Origin: Mesorhabditis belari
Taxonomy: Eukaryota; Nematoda; Chromadorea; Rhabditida; Rhabditidae
Assembly: GCA_958450365.1 (NCBI GenBank)
Contig: CAUEEP010000937.1
Coordinates: 124,001-188,000, forward strand
DNA: 64,000 nt
Reading direction: 5' to 3'
Part shown: one piece after another, positions 12,501-24,500 of the stretch
How positions within the stretch are numbered: position 1 is the first letter of the stretch
Layout: every line of letters starts with the position of its first letter
The notes under the pieces: generated by a model
Seen by the model: the letters and a program-made list of their open reading frames with translations, nothing else
The model's database searches: none
Told to the model about the DNA's origin: nothing
Made by a program: the position numbers and the translations under genes

Positions 12501-15500
12501 TAGGTTTGCTTATTCCGATCCTCATAAACTCCTCGTAAACAATGTCGAAAGCCGGCAAAGATGCTCAACAAACATCACTTCTTGATGTGCTCAAGAAGAA
12601 AATGAGACAAGCACGTGAAGAGGCTGAGGCGGCCAAGGATGAGGCTGATGAAGTCAAGAGACAATTGGAGGAAGAGAGGAAAAAGAGGGAAGATGTGGGT
12701 TCTATATCAACACTTGTCACCAATTTGCTTATTGTAATCATTACTGGTAGTAAAGGCTTAGCTAGAGTTGTTTCAAAAGTATTCTTCAAGGATCAAGCAG
12801 GGAAGGGAAGGCCAGGGTCAAGCCAGAAGCTAGGCTGGCCTGTTTTAGCTTATCTGGAACGCACATAACAAGTTACAGTAGTCAGCTTTGGCAAATCTAA
12901 AGAAAATTCTCCAAGGATTACGGTAGCTTTTTTTAGGAGAGCGTTTTTTAGAAAACGGTTAAGGAAACTAGAGCTGATATTTTATTTTTCTTCAATCTGG
13001 AATGCACATAGCAAGTTACAGTAGTCAGATTTGGCTAGTCTAAAGAAAATCCTCCAAGGGTTACGGTAGCTTTTTTAACAGGGCGTCTTTTAGAAAACGG
13101 TTAAGGAAAGTGATCCTGATATTTTATTTTTCTTCAATCTGGGACGCACATGACAAGTTGCAGTAGTCAGCTTTGGCAAATCTAAAGAAAATTCTCCGGG
13201 GGGTTACGGTAGCTTTTTTAACAGGGCATTTTTTAGAAAACGATTACGGAAATTAGAGCTGATATTTTATGTTTCTTCAATCTGGAACGCACATAACAAG
13301 TTACAGTAGTCAGCTTTGGCTAATCTAAAGAAAATACTCAATAGCCATTTTAGCCAATCCAAGAAATCATTTCACAACAATGGGCGAATCGATTCCTTTT
13401 TCCATACAAATATAGTCGTTTACCCCGCAATTCTTTCCATTCTTTCCATTCTTTTTCGATTCTAAACGGGATCGGCTCGTAAGCACACAAACACGCATTG
13501 CACACATACAGAAAAGGGAAAAGAGAAAGAAAATGCGACTCAAAGGGGGGTGGCCTTTTTGTCCCGGCCGATTTCGAGCCGTTTCTAGTGGTGTTTCGGG
13601 GTGAAAATGATAGGGAAATGCATTAAATTAGTCAAATTATTTAGCTAAAAGCCATTAGAACAGTAGAAAAGGGATTTAAACTGATTTTCTAATCTAGAAC
13701 AGAGTTTCTAAGGGTTCTACAGAGTTTCTACTCTACTTTTCGACAATCATTTACAAATTTTAATCATTTAATCTTGTTATCTGGGACCTACGACGAGGTC
13801 CCAGATTAGCTTAGATCAATGAAAGTGTTTAATCAATTAAAGTCGTTAAAGTGATATCCAGATTGAAGATTTTGATGGTAATTGAGGAATTCTGATTGAT
13901 TAGAAGGCTTGAATTGCCTCAGTCTTGTCGCAGCTAGTTTGAGTGTCTCTAACTTGTGAGGAATTGGGTTTTTGATGTTACGATTAACTAAAGTGATATC
14001 CAGATTAGACATTTTGATGGTAATTGAGGAATTCTGATTGATTAGAAGGCTTAGATTCCGCCAATCTTGTCGCAGCTATTTTGAGTTCTCTCGCTTGAAA
14101 GGAATTTGGTTATTTGATGTTACGATTAACTAAAGTGATATCCAGATCAGGCATTTTAATAGTAATTGAGGAATTCTGATGGATTAAAAGGCTTGAGTTG
14201 CCTCAATCTCGTAGCTAGTTTGAGTGTCTCTAACTTGAAAGGAATTGGGTTATTTGACGTTCAGATTAACTAAAGTGATATCCAGATTAGAGATTTTAAT
14301 GGTAATTGAGGAATTCTGATTCATTAGAAGGCTTAGATACTCCCAATCTTGTCGCAGCTATTTTGATTTCTCTAACTTGTAAGGAATTGGGTTATTTGAT
14401 GTTACGATTAACTAAAGTGATATCCAGATCAGGCATTTTAATGGTAATTGAGCAATTCTGATGTATTAAAAGGCTTAGATTCCCCCAATCTTGTCGTCGG
14501 GCCTAATATGATGGCCTAGTATGATGATTTTACTTTAAATAGATCCTTTAAAACCCTAAACTTTTATCGTAAGTCTTACGGATCGTAACAGTATCTTCGA
14601 ATCCGTTAAAACATCCATTACTTATCTTTATTTTCTCATTCTGCAGGCGGAAGCCGAAGTTGCGGCTTTGAATCGTCGTATAGTGCTTGTGGAGGAGGAT
14701 TTGGAAAGAACAGAGGATCGTTTGAAGACAGCGACAACAAAATTGGAAGAAGCATCAAAAGCAGCGGATGAAGCTGAGAGGTAATAAGAATTTTTTTTGA
14801 TTTAGTCGGAGGGTGAAGTTGCTGGTTTGAATCGACGAATGATCACGATTGAGGAAGATCTGGAAAGAGCTGAGGAGAAGCTGAAGATCGCTACGGAGAA
14901 ACTCGAGGAAACCACGCACTCTGTTGATGAAAGCGAGCGGTTGGCAAAGAGAAAAGAAAAGAAGAGACAACCGAACGCTTTTTGATCCAAAACACACTTG
15001 TACTTTGAGCTCTAAACGGAGAGCTTTTAGTGCACTGGGTTCTCGCTAAAGATTCCTGAGAAAAATCACGATTTCAGTGCGCTAGAAAGGATGCGTTTAG
15101 AGCTCAAAGTACAGCTTTCACCCTGGGGGCTTTGGTCACTTGGAAAGGATTTCGTTGGATTTGAGCTGGTTGAAGGTAGGCTAGACTGGCTTTGGCTCAG
15201 TTTAGAGTAGGCTACGGTGGACTAGGCTGGCCTTGGCTCAGTTTAGAGTAGACTACGGTAGACTAGGCTGGCCTTGGCTCAGTTTAGAGTAGGCTACGGT
15301 GGACTAGGCTGGCCTTGGCTCAGTTTAGAGTAGGCTACGGTAGACTAGGCTGGCCTTGGCTCAGTTTAGAGTAGGCTACGGTAGACTAGGCTGGCCTTGG
15401 CTCAGTTTAGAGTAGACTACGGTAGACTAGGCTGGCCTTGGCTCAGTTTAGAGTAGACTACGGTAGACTAGGCTGGCCTTGGCTCGGTTTAGAGTAGGCT

Positions 15501-18500
15501 ACGGTGGACTAGGCTGGCCTTGGCTCAGTTTAGAGTAGGCTATGGTAGTCTAGGCTGGCTTTGGGTCAGCTTAGAGTAGACTACGGTAGTCTAGGCTGGC
15601 TCTAAGTCCGCTTAGAGTAGACTACGGTAGACTAGGCTGGCCCTGGGTCAGCCTAGGGTAGGCTAGCCTAGCCCTGGCATAGATATTTCTAATAATAAGC
15701 TATTTAAGCTACAGTCTATCAGCTCAAATTCAGCTAAAATCCAGAAAAAGGAATATAAAGCGAGTATTGTCTCGTGTTTTGTGAAGTGAAAAATTGCTGG
15801 AGTTGGGATGCTTGGATGTCTTTGTTAGGCCGTACTTTGTGCTCATGTAAACGCCGTCTTCAGAATACAGTACTGTAGCTGGTACAGTACTGTACTGTAC
15901 TAGCTTCTGTACTGTACCAGCTACAGTACTGTACTCTGTGCTGTACTATAGCTACTGTACAAAGCGTATTGTAGTGTACTGTACGGTACAGTACTATAGA
16001 CAGTACCAATGAGCTATCAATACTGTTTAGAATAAGCCAAAAGATCAAAGCATCTCAGCTCTCAGTGAGTGTCTAGTGGATCGGATCGTACTGTGCATCG
16101 TACTGTACTGTCTCGTACTGTACTGTCTCGTACTGTACTGTGTCCTGTAGCGTACTGTAGCTTGTTTACTATATGTTTCTCTGTGCAGAGCTCGAAAATC
16201 GATGGAAACCCGCTCGCAGCAAGACGAGGAAAGAGCCAATGTTTTGGAGGTGCAAGTCGAGGAAGCGAAAGTGATCGCCGAGGAAGCTGACAGAAAATAC
16301 GAAGAGGTTACTGTAGTTTTGTGGCTACTGTAGGTTACTGTAGTGCTCAAAAAACGTCGCTCTTTCGTGTCCATTTCCACCGTAAACTTGTCGATTTTGT
16401 CGAGAGAGATTACGGTAGAAATGGACACGATTTATGGCTGTTAAATGGTGAAATCTTTGTCTTTGTTTTGTCTTTTTTGTCTTTTTTGTCTCTTTTCTTT
16501 TGTTTTGCACGTTTAACGCTTTGTTTTAAAGAAAAAAAACGACTCTGCACGCCTATTAACATGTGAAAATTGAAAGAAAAAGAAGAAATGAAGAAATAAA
16601 GGAATGAAGAAGAAGAAAGAAGAATTGAAGGCCTTCTAGGCTTAAATGAAAGCCTTCTCAGCCTAAATGAAGGCCTTCTCTAGCTTCTCTAGCTGGCTAG
16701 CTAGCTTCTCTAGCTGGCTAGCTAGCTTCTCTAGCTGGCTAGCTAGCTTCTCTAGCTGGCTAGCTAGCTTCTCTAGCTGGCTAGCTAGCTTCTCTAGCTG
16801 GCTAGCTAGCTTCTCTAGCTTCTCTAGCTTCTCTAGCTTCTCTAGCTTACTCTGCTCAATGGTTGAGCTGATATTGAGCTAGTCAGAGAGCTAGCTAGTC
16901 AGAGAACTAGTGAGAGAGCTAGCTAGAGAACTATTTAGAGAACTAGCTAGATAACTAGCCAGAGAGCCAGCTAGAGAGCCAGCTAGAGAACTAGCTAGAG
17001 AACTAGCTAGAGAGCTAGCTACCTAGAGAGCTAGCTACCTAGAGAACTAGCTAGAGAGCTAACTAGCTAGAGAACTAACTAGAGAACTAGCTACCTAGAG
17101 AGCTAACTAACTAGAGAACTAGCTAGCTAGCCTCTCTAGTTTTGCTGCATGTTGTTTTCTCAATGTAATCTGTTCAATATAGAGCTCGAAAAGTGTTGGA
17201 AAGCCGGGTGGACGTCGACTCGGATCGAGTCACTTTTTTGGAGGGAAAACTCAAGGAAAATCTCTCACATTTGAGCGAAACCGAGCAACGGCATGATGAG
17301 GTTGATTAACACTAACAATTCGTTTCGAAAACGCATTCAAAAACCACCGTCATCCATCCATTTTCTAGCATTGGTTTTGCCTTTTTTAGCCTCAAGTTTA
17401 GCCTCAAGCAATTATGAGTTTAAAGAAAAAGAAGAAAAAGAGCTTTGGGTTGAATCCGGGATTGAACCCTCGAGCTCGAGCTTGATTGATGAGCTAGATG
17501 CAAGACTCTTAGCCACTAGGCCATGATGGCAGCTAGGCACGGAGGAATAGGAATAGGAATTTAAATAGGTAAGAAACTCGACAAAAAGCAAAAATCGGTT
17601 GAATCCGGGATCGAACCCTCGACCTCCAACTTGACCTCCAGCTTTAGAACCAAGACTCTTAGCCACTAGGCCACGATGACAGCGTGGCAGGGAGAGAAAA
17701 ACTCGCCAAAAAGCAAAAATCGGTTGAATCCGGGATCGAACCCTCGAGCTCGACCCCGACCCCCGCTTTAGAACCAAGACTCTTAGCCACTAGGCCACGA
17801 CGACAGTTTGGCAAGGAGAGAAAAACTCGGCTAAAATCAAGCTAATCTAGAAAATTGATGGTTGCGGTAGTTTTCTAGTGCTTTTTAGAAAACTTCTTTT
17901 AAACGGAATATCTTATTTCTTTGTTCTTTCTTGTCTGTCTTTTTTTTCGTCGTACTCGTGGTTACGGTAGTTCGTTCATTGGATCAAAGCGTTGTTGGTT
18001 ATCATTTCTTGAAGATCAAGCAAAAAGCTAAGATAGAACTAGATCTATAAGGTAGAGTAGCTAAGGTTAAAGCTAGAGTAGCTAAGGTTAGAGCTGTAGC
18101 TATTTTCTAAGGATGTAAAGGCAGTTCTTTGTGGAAAGGGTACTATCAAACGACTGGCAGTAGGTCAGTGACTGGCTGACTGACTAACTGACTGACTAAC
18201 TGACTGACTAGCTGACTAACTGACTCATTGACTGACTGTCTGCCTTTCTTCCATTCAATCTCTTCCCCAACCTCTTCCCGTTGACCGTTTCACTTTTGTT
18301 AGTGTTCGCAAAGTGATGGAGAATCGAGCCACTCAAGACGAGGAAAGAGCTGGATCAATTGAAAGCCAACTCAAAGACGCCCAATTGTTGGCTGAGGAGG
18401 CTGACAGAAAATACGATGAGGTTATAGGAATGAGAGGAAACTAGAATTGAATGCGATTGATGTGCAATCAAGCATGCATCTATTACTCATATTGGTTTAG

Positions 18501-21500
18501 GCTCAGGCTAAGAAGCCTAGGGCCCAGGATTCAGGGTACCCCAAGGTCCAGATACTCCAGGGTCTAGGGTACAATAAGGGCCTAGTAAAGTACTATAGTA
18601 CCGTAGCTATGGATAAAGATCTGGGCTTATCAAGCCCAGGGTCCAGGGCAAGATCCAGGATCCGGGATCTCCAGGGTCCAGGGCAACCCCAGGGTCTAGG
18701 GTAGCCGAGGTTCCAGTGTACCTTAGGGTCTAAGGTACCCAAGGGTCCAGGGTAGTCCAAGGCCCAGGGTAGTCCAGGGTCTAGGGTACCCCTAGAGTCC
18801 AGGGTAGGATACCCCAGAGTCCAAAGTAGCTTGGGTAGCCCAGGGTAATCCCGGGGGCCAGGGTCCCCAGGGTCTAGGGTACCCCAGGGTCCAGGGTCCA
18901 GGATCCCCAGGGTCTAGGATACCTCAAGATCTATAGGGTACCCCAGGATCCAGAGTAGCCAGGGTATCCTGGTCCAGGGTACCCAAGGGTATTCCCGGGA
19001 TCCAGGCATCCTAGAATCCCTCAAGGTCCAGGGTACCCCAGGGTCTAAGGTACCCCAGGGTCCCAAGGTAGGTTATCTCGTATCATAAACTTATCTAGGG
19101 CACCCCAGGGTCCCCAGAGTCCTAGAATACTTAGCCCTAGACTATTTATAGATACAATTCATCGATCTAAAACCTCATAGCATGTTTAGTTATTTTTACT
19201 TGTTATCATTTGCACGTTGTATCTGTTGTGTTCTCACTAACTATTCCTTCATCTTGCTCTTGATCTTTTCAAAGAAGATAATCTCGTCCGTCTATTGACG
19301 TGGATAACTAAGTGTTGTCTAGGATTAAAATTTCACAAATCAAGTTTCCAGGTTGCCCGCAAATTGGCGATGGTTGAGGCGGATCTGGAGAGAGCTGAGG
19401 AGCGTGCCGAAGCTGGAGAGAAGTAAGGGAATCGGGAGGGTACTGTAGGAAGATCAATGCTTCATTTTATTCACTAGATTTCGAGTTTGCTATGAAAGGG
19501 TAGTACCCTAGAGTCTGGTACAGTAGGTCGGTTATAGAAACCAGTACCTTAGGGACTAGAGACAGGGACTAGAGACAGCCTAGAGGCACTAGAGGCACTA
19601 GGGACAGCCTAGAGGCAATAGAGACAGCATAGAGGCACTAGAGACAGCCTAGAAGCACTAGAGACAGCCTAGAGACAGCCTAGAAGCACTAGAGACAGCC
19701 TAGAGACAGCCTAGAAGCACTAGAGACAGCCTAGAGACAGCCTAGAAGCACTAGAGACAGCCTAGAGACAGCCTAGAAGCACTAGAGACAGCCTAGAGGC
19801 AGCCTAGAGGCACTAGAGACAGCCTAGAGGCACTAGGGACAGCCTAGAGGCCCTAGGAGCACTAGAGGCACTAGGGGGACTAGAGACCATAGAGGGCCTA
19901 GGACCAGAAGCCCTAGAGGCCCTAGGAGCACTATATCAATAGATACAGACTTTCAAACTTATCTTCCAAATCTGTAGCAAGATCATCGAGTTGGAGGAGG
20001 AGTTGCGAGTGGTGGGCAACAATTTGAAATCCCTGGAGATGAACGAGGAAAGAGCTTTGGAGAAAGAGCAATTCTTCCAAGAGAATATCGTGCAAATCGA
20101 GGAGAAACTTAAAGAGGTTTTGGCTGAATGTGGATAGCTCTAAAATAGATCTATCTATCAACTAAAAAACTGTGGAATTTTGTCGACTCTCTGTGCAATC
20201 TTCTTGTCCACCTCGTCCACCTCGTCGATCTCGTTTTCTCAAACTCAACACTAACACATTTTTGTCGGTTTTGCGTTTATAACTATTTGTACACAGGCAC
20301 CTAATGAATCTTTAGGCTTTAAAAGAAGAGAAAATGGGATTAGAAGGGATGAGAAGGGATTAGAAGGGATTAGAAGAAGAATTAGAAGAATTAGAAGAAT
20401 TAGAAGAAATTAGAAGAAATAGAAGGAGAATTAGAAGAATTAGAAGAAATAGAAGAAATAGAAGAATTAGAAGAAGAATTAGAAGAAGAATTAGAAGGAA
20501 TTAGAAGGAATTAGAAGAAGAATTAGAAGAAGAATTAGAAGAAATTAGAAGAAATAGAAGGAGAATTAGAAGAAATAGAAGAAATAGAAGAAGAAATAGA
20601 AGAAATAGAAGAATAAAAGGGGATCAAGAGCTCTCTTCCTTCTCTAATCCTTCTCTAATCCTTCTCTAAACAATCGACAATAGCAAAGAAGCCATAATTC
20701 TTGAGCTCTTCTATAAAACTTCTAGAATTTTATAAATAAACAATTCAATCACAGACGATCACAAGAGCTGGAAAAAGACATTCGAGCGCTGTGCACCACA
20801 TTGAAAACCTGTGAAGGATACGAGGAAAGATCACAAGAAATTGAGGAAGCAATGAATCGACATTGTGATTTGATCTCGAAGAGATTGAAAGAGGTTAGAG
20901 ATCGTTGCGAGTACAGTGGAGTACAGTGGAGTACAGTGGAGTACGCTGGAGTACAGTGGTGTACAGTGGAGTACAGTGGAGTACAGTGGAGTACAGTGGA
21001 GTACAGTGGAGTACAGTGAAGCTCTTGTGGTTGTGGTTGTGGTTTTGGTTTTGGCTTTGGCTTTGGTTGTACTGTTGTACGGAGAGACAGTGGTGGCTGT
21101 GCTTTAGGGAAAGTACTGCAGAATGTGCTAAAAAGGTTATCAATCGTGCTAGGGTAGTACAGTAATCCAATGGAAAGTCGTACTATCACTGGGTATCACT
21201 GCACGACCAGATTTGACCTAGAATCCTGGGCTTAGGCTTAGGCTTGGGCTTAGGCTTAGGCTTGGGCTTAGGCTTGGGCTTGGGCTTGGGCTTGGGCTTA
21301 GGCTTAGGCTTGGGCTTGGGCTTGGGCTTGGGCTTGGGCTTGGGCTTGGGCTTGGGCTTAGGCTTAGGCTTGGGATTGGGCTTAGGCTTAGGCTCTCCTG
21401 AACCTGATCCTGAGCCTAGTCCGGGTTCTGAACCTGATCCTGAGGCTAGTCTGGTCCTGAGTCAGATCCTGGTTCTGAACCTGTCCTGAGCCTGGCCCTG

Positions 21501-24500
21501 GTTCAGATCCAGAGCCTGATCCTGGTTCAGATCCAGAGCCTGATCCTGGTTCAGATCCAGAGCCTGATCCAGATCTTGATCCTGATTCTGAGCCTGCCCC
21601 TGAACCTCAGCTTAAGCCTAAATCAAGCCTAAGCTTAAGCCTAAACCCAGAAAACCTAGGTTTTAAGTTTTGCTTCAACCTTGGAAACCTGGATCTTGTT
21701 TTTGAGCAATCTCCGATTCATAGTCTCATTCATAGCCTAAATTCATAGTCTCCTTAAACTACAGTAATCCTACAAGTAGTTGGTTTGAAAGATTTGCTTT
21801 TAGAGCTTTTAGAGAGATAATTAGGTAAGAAGAGCGTTTTATTTCCAAATGAGCTAGCCTGAAAATGAGCATGAAACTGTTGAAATACTTGTTAAAGCAT
21901 GACGTTCAATGTTGTCCATTTTAGCAAGATCGTTGAGTTGGAAGAGGAGTTGCGAGTGGTTGGAAACAATTTGAAATCCCTTGAAGTATCAGAGGAGAAA
22001 GCGCTGCAAAGAGAGGATTCCTACGAGGAGCAAATCCGCGCACTCAGCTCCCGTCTGAAGGAGGTTCACTAAAATTAAGAAAAGCCATTTGTCAATAGAT
22101 ATATGAAAGCTTCTTCCCTCTCTTTCTTCCTCTCTTCTTCCTTCTTCCTTTCGTCTTCCATCTTCCTTGGCTTCTTCCCTCTCTTCTTCCTCTCTTCTTG
22201 CTTTCTTCTTCCTTTCTTCTTAGACAAAGAAGCTGTTTTCTATCATATTTACATTGACAATTGGTTCTAACATCTGTTGAGTGATTTCCTGAATGAAATT
22301 TGTCTGTAAGTGTTGTTTTGAAGCTATGGATAAGCTAGATTACTCTATTATAGACTAGACGTAGACTATTGTAGCTATTGTAGCTATTTAGCTATTGCAG
22401 CTATTGCAGCTATTATAGCTATTTAGCTATTTAGCTATTGTACCTATTATACCTATTTATTACTATGCTATGAGATCTGACACAAGCTCTAGCACAAGCA
22501 GAGCTTGCCCACAAGCAGAGCTTGCCCTAGTTGCGTAGTTCATAGCTTGAACTCAATACTGGTTCAATCCGTAAAACTATCGTCATCACGTCGTGTCTCG
22601 TATTCTTTTCAAATAACTATTAAACAAAATCATATGAACAAGTATTTCAGGCTGAGTCTCGCGCTGAGTTCGCTGAGCGCTCTGTGCAGAAGCTCCAGAA
22701 GGAGGTTGACAGACTCGAGGGTATGTTTTGAAGATGAAAATATCATAATAATATTTAAATAATATTTAAATAATATTTAAATGATATTTAAATGATATTT
22801 AAATAATATTTTTTAAATCTCAGAATTAGCTTTGCTTATTTTCCATCGCTTTAAAGCTTACTTGAGCACACGTTTTGTTGTTGGTCTGTGTGGAAACAAA
22901 AGGGAAAGGCTACGGCTACGGTCGACTCTAGAATGAGTAGTACTGTAAAGGTGCTGTAGCTAGGCTTACTGTAGTGTAGCGTTATACTGTAGTGTTAGAT
23001 CCACTGTAGGAGTACTGTAGGTTCATACTACTGTAGCTAGGCATGCCCTGTAGTACTGTAGGTACTGTAGGTTGTTTGCTGGAGTTGTAAAAGTACTGCA
23101 AAATATCTGACTAGTCTACGGTACTTCTCTTGTCTAAACTTAACTAAGTACTGTATCCAAGCCACTTCTTAGATCAGGGAAACTGTAGCTGAGCGTCCTG
23201 TACTTGAGCCTATTGTAGTCTACTGTACTACTGTACTATTGTACTATTGTGCTGTAGTACTATTGTACTTGAAGCCTGCTCTAGCCTACTGTATTATTGT
23301 AGGTACAGGCTCAAGCCTAGACTTGAGTTCAGGCTTAGGCTCAGGCTTAGGCTCAGGCTTAGGCTTAGGCTCAGGCTCAGGCTTAGGCTAAGTTCAGGCT
23401 TAGCCTCAGCCCCAGTCTTGGACTCAGGTTCAGGCTCAAGCTTAGGCTAGGCTCAGGCCTAGACTCAGCCCCAGGCTCAGAATACTGTATCTAAGCCTAC
23501 TGTAGGATACAGGGTTACTGTAAAGCACTAATCTGATTCTAGTCGGTTTACTGTAGGGAAATCTGAAGTACTATAGGTCTAGTGCACTTTGTCGGCTAGC
23601 ACAAGACCCAGTCATCCTTGAGGTGTAAACAGAGGTAGCGATCGTAGCTACATAGCTTTATCAATAGCATAGCATAGTCGATCGTAGCTGTATGTTCTCG
23701 TTGAGTCAATGTCCTGTAAAAGTTATGTCGTTGTCTATGCAGATGAGCTGTTGGTGGAAAAGGAGCGTGTTCGCAATCTCACCGAAGAGATCGAGCAAAC
23801 CGTCCAAGAGATCCAGGGATCGTAAAGAGTTGTCTACCGTACTCGAATCGTCTACAATATCTTCATCTTCATCTTCATTTTTATCTTTATATGTACGTTT
23901 ATCTGTAGCATGTCTGTCTGTGAAAATTGAGATTGAATCGGTTCTCTAGAATTTTGTGAAAATTGATAAGAATTGATAAGTTACAGAGATAGCCAGGATA
24001 CTAGACTAAGCCTGGGTACGGTAAGGGAGTACGGTAGCCAGTACGGGAGCCAGTACGGTAGCCTGTGTATAGTAAGGGGATTACTCTATCAGTACAGTAG
24101 ACCCTAGTTGAGTTTGAGTACGGTACTAGGCCGACTACTCTAGACTGAAGCCTACTTTATCCTGGAAGGCACTAGATATTTTAAGATTCCTATACTATTG
24201 ATTGGAGTACTGTATCGAAAAACCCATTTTAGACCTTAGAAAACCCATTCTAGACCTTAGAAAACCCATTCTAGACCTTAGAAACCTCATTCTAGACCTT
24301 AGAAACCTCATTCTAGACCTTAGAAAACCCATTCTAGACCTTAGAAACCTCATTCTAGACCTTAGAAACCTCATTCTAGACCTTAGAAAACCCATTCTAG
24401 ACCTTAGAAACCTCATTCTAGACCTTAGAAACCTCATTCTAGACCTTAGAAAACCCATTCTAGACCTTAGAAACCTCATTCTAGACCTTAGAAACCTCAT

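Noticed and set aside
17412..17777. 121-codon minus-strand frame
   Set aside because: It runs through tandem tRNA-like copies; no protein similarity.
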